Origin: Bacteroidaceae bacterium | GTDB lineage: Bacteria; Bacteroidota; Bacteroidia; Bacteroidales; Bacteroidaceae | Reading direction: 5' to 3' | NCBI GenBank assembly: GCA_017628775.1 | Contig: JAGBYN010000016.1 | Coordinates: 1-29,257 of the forward strand | Length of the DNA stretch: 29,257 nucleotides | In this document: one piece after another, positions 1-7,414 of the stretch | Position numbering within the stretch: the first letter of the stretch is position 1 | How the letters are laid out: each line of letters starts with the position of its first letter | The notes under the pieces: generated by a model | Told to the model about the DNA's origin: nothing | The model's database searches: none | What the model saw: only the letters and a program-made list of their open reading frames with translations | Translations under genes and position numbers: made by a program

Positions 1-1981
1 ATTGCTCCGCCCGGGTCCCTACGTTTGCGCCGAGTTTGACTTCGGAGGCTATCCCTACTGGTTGCAGAAGGATAGTTCGCTCGTGTGGCGTAGCGACAAT
101 CCCGCCTTCCTCGCTGCCTGCGAACGCTACCTCAATGCGCTAGGCAAGGAACTTGCGCCCCACACCGTGACCAATGGTGGCAACATCATCATGGTGCAGG
201 TGGAAAACGAGTATGGCTCTTACAGCAACGACAAGGTATATCTTGGAAAATTGGCTGAAATGATTAAGAACGCAGGCTTCAACGTGCCCCTCATGACTTG
301 CGATGGTTCGGGCCAGATGCCCAACGGCTACATCCCGGGCATACTTCCGACCGTCAATGGCGCAGTAGGCGAGGACATCATGCGCAGCATCGACCGCTAC
401 TGGCCCGGAGGACCTTACTTTGTGGCTGAATTCTATCCCGCATGGTTCGATGTTTGGGGACAGCGCCACTCGGCTGTGAACTACGAACGTCCCGCTCAGC
501 AGTTGGACTGGATGCTCGCTAACGACGTTTCGGTCAGCATCTACATGTTCCACGGCGGAACCAACTTCCACTACACCAATGGTGCGAACACCAACAACGG
601 TGCTTACGAACCCCAGCCTACGAGCTACGACTACGACGCGCCTCTTGGCGAATACGGCAATGCTTACCCGAAATACCATGCCTTCCGCGAAGTGATTCAG
701 AAGCACCTGCCCGAAGGCAAAACCCTTCCTCCCGTGCCTGCCGATAATCCTACGACAAACTTCGCAGAAATAGTACTCCAGGAGTGGGCACCGCTGAGCG
801 AAGCCTACGGCAAGCAAATCCAATCGGAAAACGTGCTGACCATGGAGGACGTTGGCCAGGACTACGGCTATATTCTCTACGAAACCACCATCCCCGAACC
901 CACTAAGGGCAAGTTGCTCATCAAGGACTTGCGCGACTATGCAGTAGTGATGCTCGACGGCACACCCATCCGCAGCCTCGACCGCCGCTTCCGTCAGAAC
1001 AATCTGGAAATCGAAGTGACAAAGGCAGGCACTAAGCTCGCTATCCTCGTGGAAAACGGCGGACGCGTGAACTACGGCAAAGACCTGATGAACAACCTCA
1101 AGGGTATTACCAAGTTCGTTTCGCTCAACGGCGTAGAACTCAAAAACTGGACCATCACTCCCCTGCCTCTCCACCGCGCCGACGTTGATGACTTCGACTT
1201 CGAAGAGGGCATGCATCATGGCAACCAACCGGGCTTCCTCCGCGGTACATTCCAAATTGACTCCATCGGTGATACCTTCATCGACCTCACAGGTTGGGGC
1301 AAGGGTGCTGTTTGGGTAAACGGCAAGTCGCTCGGCAAGTTCTGGGGCATTGGTCCTCAGCAAACGCTCTACCTCCCTGCGCCCTGGATGAAGAAGGGCA
1401 AGAACGAAATTGTAGTCTTCGAAATGGAGAGCACCGGTCGTCGCGCCCTCAAGGGCATCGACCACCCCATCCTCAACCAACTCGGTCCCGACAAGAATGC
1501 TACGTTGGGCGTTCGCGACTACTCGCGCAAACCCATCCTCGACGCTGGCGACGGCATCCTCAAGGCTACGCTGAAGAAGGAAAACGGTTGGCAGGAATTC
1601 ACATTCGATGGTAGCAAAACGCTGCGCCACCTCTGCATCGAAGTGCTCAACACTTACGACAACACGCCCACTTGCATCGCCGAAATCGAATTGGTGAACG
1701 AAGACGGCACGGTGCTCAACAAGGACTTCTGGAGCTACGTTCACACCAACTCCGAAGCGCGCGAATGTCGTGCTGACTTCCTCTTCGACGGCGACGAAAC
1801 AACCTTCTGGCACTCTGCCTACCACGGCGAAGTTACTCCGCTCCCCCACCACGTCATCATTGATTTGGGAGAAATACAAACTGTGAAAGCCATTCGCATC
1901 AAACCGCGCGACGTGAGCATTCCCGGTTGTATCAAGGACTTCCGCCTCTATGGTCGTCCACAGTTCTTCCTCTACCAATAA
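1..1981 (+). CDS. Beta-galactosidase, GH35 family, 5'-truncated, with C-terminal discoidin (F5/8 type C) domain
   Basis: The gene enters from the left edge; its true start is outside the window, and reading frame 2 is open from the first base. The visible 659 residues begin inside the GH35 TIM barrel, with a PGPY-CAEFDFGG-P stretch followed by V-Q-V-E-N-E-Y-G at residues 65-72. By homology to human GLB1 the acid/base is E70 (after N69) and the nucleophile is E143 in VAEFYPAW. Beta-sandwich domains follow, and the last 130 or so residues read as a carbohydrate-binding F5/8 type C domain (FDGDETTFWHS, then HHVIIDLGE). GH35 enzymes remove terminal beta-galactose from oligosaccharides and glycans and are normally exported in Bacteroidota, but the signal peptide cannot be seen here. 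It faces the fucose operon and ends 77 bp from the end of fucP. A joint role in host-glycan or milk-glycan use is inferred from position only. Confidence 0.93.
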   Translation, partial: LLRPGPYVCAEFDFGGYPYWLQKDSSLVWRSDNPAFLAACERYLNALGKELAPHTVTNGGNIIMVQVENEYGSYSNDKVYLGKLAEMIKNAGFNVPLMTCDGSGQMPNGYIPGILPTVNGAVGEDIMRSIDRYWPGGPYFVAEFYPAWFDVWGQRHSAVNYERPAQQLDWMLANDVSVSIYMFHGGTNFHYTNGANTNNGAYEPQPTSYDYDAPLGEYGNAYPKYHAFREVIQKHLPEGKTLPPVPADNPTTNFAEIVLQEWAPLSEAYGKQIQSENVLTMEDVGQDYGYILYETTIPEPTKGKLLIKDLRDYAVVMLDGTPIRSLDRRFRQNNLEIEVTKAGTKLAILVENGGRVNYGKDLMNNLKGITKFVSLNGVELKNWTITPLPLHRADVDDFDFEEGMHHGNQPGFLRGTFQIDSIGDTFIDLTGWGKGAVWVNGKSLGKFWGIGPQQTLYLPAPWMKKGKNEIVVFEMESTGRRALKGIDHPILNQLGPDKNATLGVRDYSRKPILDAGDGILKATLKKENGWQEFTFDGSKTLRHLCIEVLNTYDNTPTCIAEIELVNEDGTVLNKDFWSYVHTNSEARECRADFLFDGDETTFWHSAYHGEVTPLPHHVIIDLGEIQTVKAIRIKPRDVSIPGCIKDFRLYGRPQFFLYQ

Positions 1982-1995
1982 CCGACTTCACACAA

Positions 1996-2040
1996 AGCGC
2001 CCCCTACAAGCCACACGGCACTGTAGGGGGCGCTACTTTT
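1996..2040. terminator. Bidirectional intrinsic terminator between GH35 gene and fucP
   Basis: A perfect 13-bp GC-rich inverted repeat, AGCGCCCCCTACA at 1996-2008 and TGTAGGGGGCGCT at 2022-2034, encloses a 13-nt loop and is followed on the + strand by ACTTTT. On the - strand the stem is followed by TTTGTGTG, a shorter T run. It lies between two convergent genes, so it probably ends both the GH35 transcript and the fuc operon. Confidence 0.88.
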
Positions 2041-2058
2041 CAACTTGATATAATCCCT

Positions 2059-3348
2059 TTACTTCGCAACCGACTTCTTAAACGAACGAAGTCCGTAAAT
2101 CGTAATTATCGCGAAGCACAGGAAGGGAAGAATGAACGATGCGTTCACCGCAGGATGACCCGCCACGCTGCCCTGGTCGATAATCAATCCCTGAAGCGGT
2201 GGCATGATAGCGCCACCAACGATGGCCATCACGAGGAAGGCAGCGCCGAGCGAAGTGTCTTGCGCATCGACATCCTCAAGGGCAATGCCATAAATCGTGG
2301 GGAACATGAGCGACATGAAAGCAGATATGGCTACCAGGCAATAAAGCCCTGCCATGCCCACAAAGAGAATGGTGCCCGCCGTGCAAAGCATAGCGCCCAC
2401 GCCAAAGATGGCAAGGAGTCGGCGCGAATTGACGTACTTCATCAGGAAGGTGCTGATGAATCGGCTGCAAAGGAACATCGCCATCGCAAAGATGTTGTAG
2501 TTCTGCGCCGTTGCCTTGTTGATACCCAAATTGTCGGCATACTGAATAATGAAAGTCCACACCATGATTTGCGCTGCTACGTAGAACATCTGCGCTACTA
2601 CGCCTTCGCGATAAATGCTGTTGTGCCACAAACGTCGCAAGGTATTGAAGGCAGAATCCTGCTTCACAGCTGCCGATGTTTGGGGCATCTTCTTAAACGC
2701 AATGATAAGGAACATCAGTACTACGACAACGCCCAACGCTACATAGGGGTCGCGAATTTCAGCAAGGTCGTGCAGACGTATCTCGGCTTTCTCCGCCGCG
2801 CTGAGCGTATGGAAGAAAGTTTCGCCAGCCGCGTCGCGACGGTCCGACCAAAGCGCAGGAAGCACAATGAGCGACGCTACCGCCATGCCCGAGAGCGAGC
2901 CCATCGGGTTGAAGGCCTGTGCCAGATTGAGGCGGCGCGTAGAAGTGTCCTTACTGCCAAGTGAGAGAATAAATGGGTTGGCTGTCGTTTCGAGGAATGC
3001 AAGTCCGAAGGTCAAGATGTAGAGCGACAGGCAGAAGAAGAGGAAGTTCTGCATCGCTGCCGCTGGGATAAAGAGAAATGCCCCCACGGCATAAAGTCCG
3101 AGACCAATAAGAATACCGGTTTTGTAGCTAAACCTGCGGATAAACAAGGCGGCAGGTATTGCCATCGTGGCATATCCGCCATAGAAGGCGCACTGCACCC
3201 ACGAAGCCTCGAATGCCGAAAGTTCCATCACCGTTTGAAACGCTGCCACCATGGGGTTGGTAATGTCGTTGGCAAACCCCCAGAGCGCAAAGAGCGAGGT
3301 GATGAGAACGAAGGTTACGAGGTATTTTTTTTCAACGAGTTTGTTCAT
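2059..3348 (-). CDS. fucP: L-fucose:H+ symporter (MFS)
   Basis: A 429-residue, 12-helix major facilitator superfamily permease of the FucP family that imports L-fucose with a proton across the inner membrane. The N-terminal signature SLFALWGFANDITNP is the FucP/GluP hallmark. D28 and E120 (in LTFGLAFLETTANPF) align by motif with E. coli Asp46 and Glu135, the residues that handle sugar binding and proton transfer. Length and complete helix pattern indicate an intact protein. It is the last gene of the fuc operon, separated from fucM by an 88-bp gap filled by a TCTAGA nonamer array. Codons 6-8 form a run of eight A residues near the start, a possible slippage site. The FucP family also contains glucose/galactose transporters, but the operon makes fucose by far the best substrate. 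Confidence 0.93.
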   Translation of the reverse strand: MNKLVEKKYLVTFVLITSLFALWGFANDITNPMVAAFQTVMELSAFEASWVQCAFYGGYATMAIPAALFIRRFSYKTGILIGLGLYAVGAFLFIPAAAMQNFLFFCLSLYILTFGLAFLETTANPFILSLGSKDTSTRRLNLAQAFNPMGSLSGMAVASLIVLPALWSDRRDAAGETFFHTLSAAEKAEIRLHDLAEIRDPYVALGVVVVLMFLIIAFKKMPQTSAAVKQDSAFNTLRRLWHNSIYREGVVAQMFYVAAQIMVWTFIIQYADNLGINKATAQNYNIFAMAMFLCSRFISTFLMKYVNSRRLLAIFGVGAMLCTAGTILFVGMAGLYCLVAISAFMSLMFPTIYGIALEDVDAQDTSLGAAFLVMAIVGGAIMPPLQGLIIDQGSVAGHPAVNASFILPFLCFAIITIYGLRSFKKSVAK

Positions 3349-3373
3349 TGGAAGGAAAGTTTAATTAAAAATT

Positions 3374-3433
3374 TCTAGAAGTTCTAGATAGTCTAGATAT
3401 TCTAGATGCTCTAGATGTTCTAGAGATTCTATA
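3374..3433. repeat. TCTAGA nonamer tandem array between fucM and fucP
   Basis: The hexamer TCTAGA occurs at 3374, 3383, 3392, 3401, 3410 and 3419, exactly every 9 bp, with three variable bases between copies (agt, tag, tat, tgc, tgt, gat). A degenerate seventh copy, TCTATA, is at 3428. Since TCTAGA is itself palindromic, any two copies can pair. The array occupies most of the 88-bp fucM-fucP gap. Confidence 0.93.
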
Positions 3434-3436
3434 CAA

Positions 3437-3829
3437 TTAATACAAGTGGAACATGCGTTCCATGAGTTGCCACTTCTCAGCAGAGGAGAGTCCCTCCTTC
3501 ACGAGTTGGAATTCAGCCATATAGTCTTCCCACTCAGCCTGTCGGGGCAAGGTGGAAAGGCGCGCCATGGCGCTGTCCCAATCGAAGTCGAGGGGCGTTT
3601 CGACAATCATGAAGAGGCGCGTACCGAGGATGTAGATTTCCATTTCGAGGATGCCCACTTCGCGAATGCCTGCGATGATTTCCTTCCAGGCATGCTCCTT
3701 GCTGTGACGCTTGCGGTATTCTGCAATAAGTTCAGGATTGTCGCGCAAGTCGAGGGTTTGGCAATAGCGTTTTACGGGACCATCGTACTGCTGCACGGGG
3801 TAGCCGTTCTGAGGATTTTCCATATTCAT
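3437..3829 (-). CDS. fucM: L-fucose mutarotase of the RhaM (L-rhamnose mutarotase) family
   Basis: A 130-residue cytoplasmic protein of the RhaM-like alpha/beta-barrel family (formerly DUF718), which interconverts alpha and beta anomers of 6-deoxysugars so that the isomerase receives its preferred form. The core motif Y-R-K-R-H at residues 38-42 matches the RhaM region with the catalytic Tyr and His, and W100 lies in the conserved AEWEDYM stretch. About 19 residues precede the usual RhaM start; since the gene begins only 3 bp after the stop of fucK, this start (or the second Met at codon 3) is preferred. The family name suggests rhamnose, but the operon encodes fucose isomerase and fucose permease, so fucose is the likely substrate. 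It is not related to E. coli FucU. Confidence 0.85.
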   Translation of the reverse strand: MNMENPQNGYPVQQYDGPVKRYCQTLDLRDNPELIAEYRKRHSKEHAWKEIIAGIREVGILEMEIYILGTRLFMIVETPLDFDWDSAMARLSTLPRQAEWEDYMAEFQLVKEGLSSAEKWQLMERMFHLY

Positions 3830-3832
3830 AAT

Positions 3833-5263
3833 TTACTTAGCGTTGTCAATTTGAGGTTCAAAAATCTGAGGTGTCACACTGCTGCGAACAATACTGCGGA
3901 GAGCTTCAATGTCGCTCACCTCGCCTGCCGCCATCGCCTGCACAAGGATGTTGCCCATGGCTGTGGCTTCGACAGGACCTGCCCAAACGGGAATACCCAG
4001 CGCATTGGCTGTAAGCTGATTGAGCAGCGCGTTTTGCGAACCGCCACCGATAATGTGCAGGCGCTTCAACGCCTGAGGCAACATGGGATTGACGCCCGCG
4101 ATGGCTTCCTTGTACTTAGCAGCCAAGGACTGAAGCACACAGCGTGTGATTTCCGCCTTCGTCTGCGGCACAGGCTGCGAAGTCTGCTTGCAGTAGTCGC
4201 AAATGGCTTGCTCCATCGATGCCGGATTCATAAAGGCAGCGTCTGCCACAGGGATGTAGGCATTGATAACAGCCTGCTCGGCAGCGGGGAGGAGTTCGAC
4301 AAAAGTTTGTTCCTCGCCACGCTCTTTCCACTCTGCCATAAGGCGCTGCAATATCCAGAGACCTGTGATGTTCTGCAGGAAACGGATTTTTCCGCCTACG
4401 CCCCCCTCGTTCGTAAACTGCGCAAGGCGCGCTGCTTCTGTAAGGATAGGTTCGGAGAGTTCTACCCCTAAGAGCGACCACGTTCCGGAACTCAGGAACG
4501 CAACCACCTCCGACGTTTCCACCGCAGGAACGGCTGCCACAGCCGAAGCCGTGTCGTGCGAACCGACTGCCACCACCTGGACTTCGCCCAAACTGGTCTC
4601 TTCAGCAATATCCTTGCGCAAAGTGCCTCGCACAGCACCCGGCATTACGATTTCGCCAAAGATATGCTTGGGTAAGCCCAACTTCTCAATCGTCTGCCAC
4701 GACCAGGTTCGCTGTCGGGCATCGAGCAATTCGGAAGTCGAGGCGATGCAATATTCATTGTTGGCAACGCCCGTGAGGAAGTAGCTGAAAAGGTCGGGCA
4801 TAAAGAGCAAGCGGTCGGCAGCCTGCAGTTGAGCTGTGCCCTTCATGCTATAAAGCTGCGAAAGCGTGTTGATTTCCATCACCTGGATGCCGGTCGTAGC
4901 GTAATGGTCGGTAGGATTCAGAATTTGCGCCACCTCGTCGGGAACTCCGGCTGTGCGCGCATCACGGTAGCACACAGGATTGCCGAGCAGATTGCCATCG
5001 CAGTCAATCAGTCCGAAGTCCACGCCCCACGTGTCAATGCCGACACTGGCTACGTCGTAGCCCTTGGCAGCAGCCTTTTTGAGTCCGTCCTTCATGTCGG
5101 CAAAGAGGGCAGGGAAATCCCAATACACATGGTTGCCCAGGCGCACCTGTCGATTCGGGAAGCGATGTACTTCCTCCATCACGAGTTTGCCAGCATCGAG
5201 CCAACCAGCTATCACGCGCCCGCTACCACCACCAAAATCGGCAGCAAGATATACTTTACTCAT
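3833..5263 (-). CDS. fucK: L-fuculokinase, FGGY family, rhamnulokinase-like
   Basis: A 476-residue FGGY-family sugar kinase that should phosphorylate L-fuculose at C1 using ATP. Visible motifs are the N-terminal phosphate-binding turn AADFGGGSGRV (7-17), GIDTWGVDFG (75-84), and GSHDTA (234-239), whose D237 corresponds to the catalytic base of E. coli RhaB. LSSGTWSLLG and a C-terminal GGGSQNALLNQ nucleotide-binding motif follow. In sequence it looks like the rhamnulokinase branch rather than E. coli FucK, as is common for fucose operons of Bacteroidota. It is followed after 3 bp by fucM, so the two are probably translated from the same message, and is preceded by a 99-bp gap with a terminator-like hairpin. 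Rhamnulose as a second substrate cannot be excluded. Confidence 0.88.
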   Translation of the reverse strand: MSKVYLAADFGGGSGRVIAGWLDAGKLVMEEVHRFPNRQVRLGNHVYWDFPALFADMKDGLKKAAAKGYDVASVGIDTWGVDFGLIDCDGNLLGNPVCYRDARTAGVPDEVAQILNPTDHYATTGIQVMEINTLSQLYSMKGTAQLQAADRLLFMPDLFSYFLTGVANNEYCIASTSELLDARQRTWSWQTIEKLGLPKHIFGEIVMPGAVRGTLRKDIAEETSLGEVQVVAVGSHDTASAVAAVPAVETSEVVAFLSSGTWSLLGVELSEPILTEAARLAQFTNEGGVGGKIRFLQNITGLWILQRLMAEWKERGEEQTFVELLPAAEQAVINAYIPVADAAFMNPASMEQAICDYCKQTSQPVPQTKAEITRCVLQSLAAKYKEAIAGVNPMLPQALKRLHIIGGGSQNALLNQLTANALGIPVWAGPVEATAMGNILVQAMAAGEVSDIEALRSIVRSSVTPQIFEPQIDNAK

Positions 5264-5282
5264 TTATTAATATATATACTTT

Positions 5283-5341
5283 AAAAAAACAAGGGCGAAA
5301 CTATCTTTGAGGCTTTGGGCTTCAGAGATAAATTCACCCTT
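5283..5341 (-). terminator. Terminator-like hairpin with T7 tract between fucA and fucK (possible internal attenuator)
   Basis: Arms at 5291-5310 and 5322-5341 pair over 20 positions with four differences, two of them G-U wobbles in the - strand transcript. The loop is about 11 nt. On the - strand the structure is followed at once by G and seven T residues (5289 to 5283). This is the form of a rho-independent terminator, yet it sits inside an otherwise continuous operon. Partial termination, RNA stabilisation of the upstream message, or both are possible. Confidence 0.72.
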
Positions 5342-5362
5342 CAAATTATTTCGTTAATATAA

Positions 5363-6013
5363 TTATCCCTGCTGTAAGGGAGTTTTCTTTCCGAGCACGT
5401 AGATGTCGAGATCTTCGATTTCCTGAGGTGTCAAGACGCTATAATCGCCACCACTCTGGATGATGATGCGGCAGGCCATTTCGAAGAACATAGCACGTTC
5501 GAAAGCCTGGTCGAAATCCTTGCCACAAACAACTTGACCGTGGTTAGTGAGGAGAATAGAGTTGTGGTCCTTCATAGCTTCGACAACTGCGGCTGCCAAT
5601 TCGGGCGAACCTGGACGAAGATAAGGAATCACAGGAATTTCACGACCCACGTGGCAGGGCACTTCGGCTGTGACATTGAAGTTTTCGGGCTTCTTCTTCA
5701 TGCACGAAACTGCTGTTGCATAAGGCGACTGGAAGTGGAGCACTACATTCACGTCGGGACGCGCACGGAGCACACCAAGATGAAAACCGCTTTCCATAGA
5801 GGGTTTCACCCCATTGAGCACTTCGCCCGTAGCGACAACGCATTGCGATACTTTTTCTTTCTGAATCGTTGGCACCCATGAGCCTGTGCCTGAAACAAGC
5901 GCTTCGTCACCAATGCGCCAAGAGAGATTACCACTACTGCACACAGTGAGACCAGCATCGCCCACACGATGGGCTTGCTTGATAAACTCTTCGATATGGA
6001 GATTTGTAATCAT
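5363..6013 (-). CDS. fucA: L-fuculose-1-phosphate aldolase, class II aldolase/adducin family
   Basis: A 216-residue zinc-dependent class II aldolase expected to split L-fuculose 1-phosphate into dihydroxyacetone phosphate and L-lactaldehyde in the cytoplasm. Family landmarks are the phosphate-binding SSGNLSWR (26-33) and SGTGSW (41-46), the catalytic Glu region PSMESGFHLG with E74, and the zinc-ligand histidine H158 in TNHGQ. The usual H-x-H zinc motif (His92/His94 in E. coli FucA) reads H93-F94-Q95, so one ligand position is Gln. Length is normal and the frame is intact, so this is unlikely to be a decayed gene. It follows fucO across a 127-bp repeat element and precedes fucK across the hairpin gap. 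Context supports fuculose phosphate as substrate; rhamnulose phosphate is an alternative. Confidence 0.88.
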   Translation of the reverse strand: MITNLHIEEFIKQAHRVGDAGLTVCSSGNLSWRIGDEALVSGTGSWVPTIQKEKVSQCVVATGEVLNGVKPSMESGFHLGVLRARPDVNVVLHFQSPYATAVSCMKKKPENFNVTAEVPCHVGREIPVIPYLRPGSPELAAAVVEAMKDHNSILLTNHGQVVCGKDFDQAFERAMFFEMACRIIIQSGGDYSVLTPQEIEDLDIYVLGKKTPLQQG

Positions 6014-6014
6014 A

Positions 6015-6134
6015 AGGTTATAAGGTTGGAGGTTATTAGGTTGTGAGGTTGTGAGGTTATTAGGTTATTGGGGTATGAGGACTATCCAGACCGCATGGTC
6101 CTTAAAACCTTATAACCTCACAACCTAATAACCT
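6015..6134. repeat. AGGTTnnn octamer fold-back element A (fucO-fucA gap)
   Basis: Seven direct copies of AGGTT start at 6015, 6023, 6030, 6038, 6046, 6054 and 6062 (spacing 8, once 7). Four inverted copies, AACCT, start at 6106, 6114, 6122 and 6130. The arms 6030-6050 and 6114-6134 are perfectly complementary over 21 bp. Between them, AGGACTAT and ATGGTCCT (about 6077-6102) can form a smaller inner hairpin. The whole gap between fucO and fucA is this element. Confidence 0.92.
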
Positions 6135-6140
6135 TAATAC

Positions 6141-7295
6141 TTACAACACTTTCTTATAAAGTTCGAGAATAATTTCCTTGTTTACTTCGCGAGGATTGCC
6201 GGGAGTGCAAACATCGGCAGCAGCAGCCTCAGCCAAACGGTCGAGGTCTTCAGCCTTGATGCCAAGCTCAGTGAGGTGCTGAGGAATACCTACACGAATT
6301 GAAAGCGCCTTCACTGCATCAACAGCAGCCTGAGCAGCTTCTTCCTTCGTCATGTCTGACTTATAGACATCCATAGCCTTTGCAATCTGCACATACTTAT
6401 CAATAGCTGCGGGCATATTGAATTCCATCACTGTAGGGAGCAACAATGCATTTGCCACACCGTGAGGAATATCGAAGATTGCACCGAGAGGATGAGCCAT
6501 GCCGTGAACTACACCCAAACCAACGTTTGAGAAGGCCATACCTGCAATGTACTGAGCCACCGCCATGCCATCGCGTGCTTCTGCATTTTGAGGCTCATTA
6601 ACAGCTGTTTCCAGGTGGCGAGCAATCATTTCGATAGCCTTGAGTTCAAACATATCGCTCATTTCCCAAGCGCCTTTGGTGATAAGGCCTTCAATGGCGT
6701 GAGTGAGTGCGTCGAGACCTGTTGCAGCAGTGAGGCTCTTGGGTAATGTGTACATCAATTCAGCATCCACAATCGCCATAACAGGAATGTCGTTAGGGTC
6801 AACACACACCATCTTCTTTTCATTTGCCTCGTCGGTAATCACATAGTTGATGGTTACCTCTGCAGCAGTTCCAGCTGTTGTGGGGAGTGCGATGATGGGC
6901 ACAGACTTATTCTTTGTGTCTGCCACACCCTCAAGCGAAACAACATCAGCAAATTCTGGATTGTTTGTAATAATTCCCACTGCCTTTGCAGTATCCATTG
7001 AAGAGCCACCACCAATAGCAAGGATAAAGTCTGCTCCCGAAGCCGCAAATGCAGCCACACCGGCTTTTACGTTAGCCACCGTAGGATTGGGCTTGATGTC
7101 GCTAAATATTTCGTAGGGGATATTGGCTGCTTCCAATACTTTAAGCACTTTGTCAGCAACGCCAAACTTGATAAGGTCCTTATCTGTTGCTACAAAAGCT
7201 TTCTTAAAACCTAAGCGTGCAATTTCCTGGGGCAACACTTCGCGTGAGCCAGGACCAAAGTATGATACTTCGTTAAGGATAAAACGTCTTGTCAT
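6141..7295 (-). CDS. fucO: Lactaldehyde reductase (1,2-propanediol oxidoreductase), iron-containing alcohol dehydrogenase
   Basis: A 384-residue group III iron-dependent alcohol dehydrogenase that reduces L-lactaldehyde to (S)-1,2-propanediol with NADH, regenerating NAD+ during anaerobic fucose fermentation. The N-terminal Rossmann-like half has the GGGSSMDTAK signature (95-104) and the metal site in the C-terminal half is formed by D195, H199, H264 and H278 (in DALTHAIEG and HGMAHPLGAIFDIPHG). These match the four iron ligands known from E. coli FucO, and the length is the same as the family norm. No aldehyde dehydrogenase gene accompanies it here, which fits propanediol as the end product. 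It lies between two homologous octamer repeat elements that fill both flanking gaps. Confidence 0.93.
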   Translation of the reverse strand: MTRRFILNEVSYFGPGSREVLPQEIARLGFKKAFVATDKDLIKFGVADKVLKVLEAANIPYEIFSDIKPNPTVANVKAGVAAFAASGADFILAIGGGSSMDTAKAVGIITNNPEFADVVSLEGVADTKNKSVPIIALPTTAGTAAEVTINYVITDEANEKKMVCVDPNDIPVMAIVDAELMYTLPKSLTAATGLDALTHAIEGLITKGAWEMSDMFELKAIEMIARHLETAVNEPQNAEARDGMAVAQYIAGMAFSNVGLGVVHGMAHPLGAIFDIPHGVANALLLPTVMEFNMPAAIDKYVQIAKAMDVYKSDMTKEEAAQAAVDAVKALSIRVGIPQHLTELGIKAEDLDRLAEAAAADVCTPGNPREVNKEIILELYKKVL

Positions 7296-7304
7296 AGATT
7301 TTTT

Positions 7305-7414
7305 AGGTTATGAAGTTTTAGGTTATGAGGTTGTACGGTTATAAGGTTATGAGGTTGCAAAGCGACACAACCCGCACGGTCCTCAAAACCTTATAACCTC
7401 AAACCTTACAACCT
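7305..7414. repeat. AGGTTnnn octamer fold-back element B (fucI-fucO gap)
   Basis: The layout repeats that of element A: AGGTT or close variants start at 7305, 7313 (degenerate), 7320, 7328, 7336 (CGGTT), 7344 and 7352, with the same 8,7,8,8,8,8 spacing. AACCT copies start at 7387, 7395, 7402 and 7410. The arms pair as 12 bp (7337-7348 with 7387-7398) plus 8 bp (7328-7335 with 7407-7414), with one extra unit bulged out. The right halves of A and B also share a near-identical stretch of about 30 nt starting at CCGCA. Confidence 0.9.

Noticed and set aside
140..1978. A 612-codon open frame on the - strand opposite the GH35 gene
   Set aside because: Its translation has no recognisable domain and mirrors the well-supported GH35 frame; long antisense frames are expected in GC-rich coding DNA.
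1927..2964. A 345-codon + strand frame overlapping the end of GH35 and fucP
   Set aside because: Its product is rich in Arg, His and Glu with no domain and runs antisense to a clear transporter and through a terminator.
6015..7414. CRISPR array as explanation of the short-pitch repeats in the fuc gaps
   Set aside because: The repeat cores are only 5 nt with 3-nt spacers and there are no cas genes; unit size is far below that of CRISPR.
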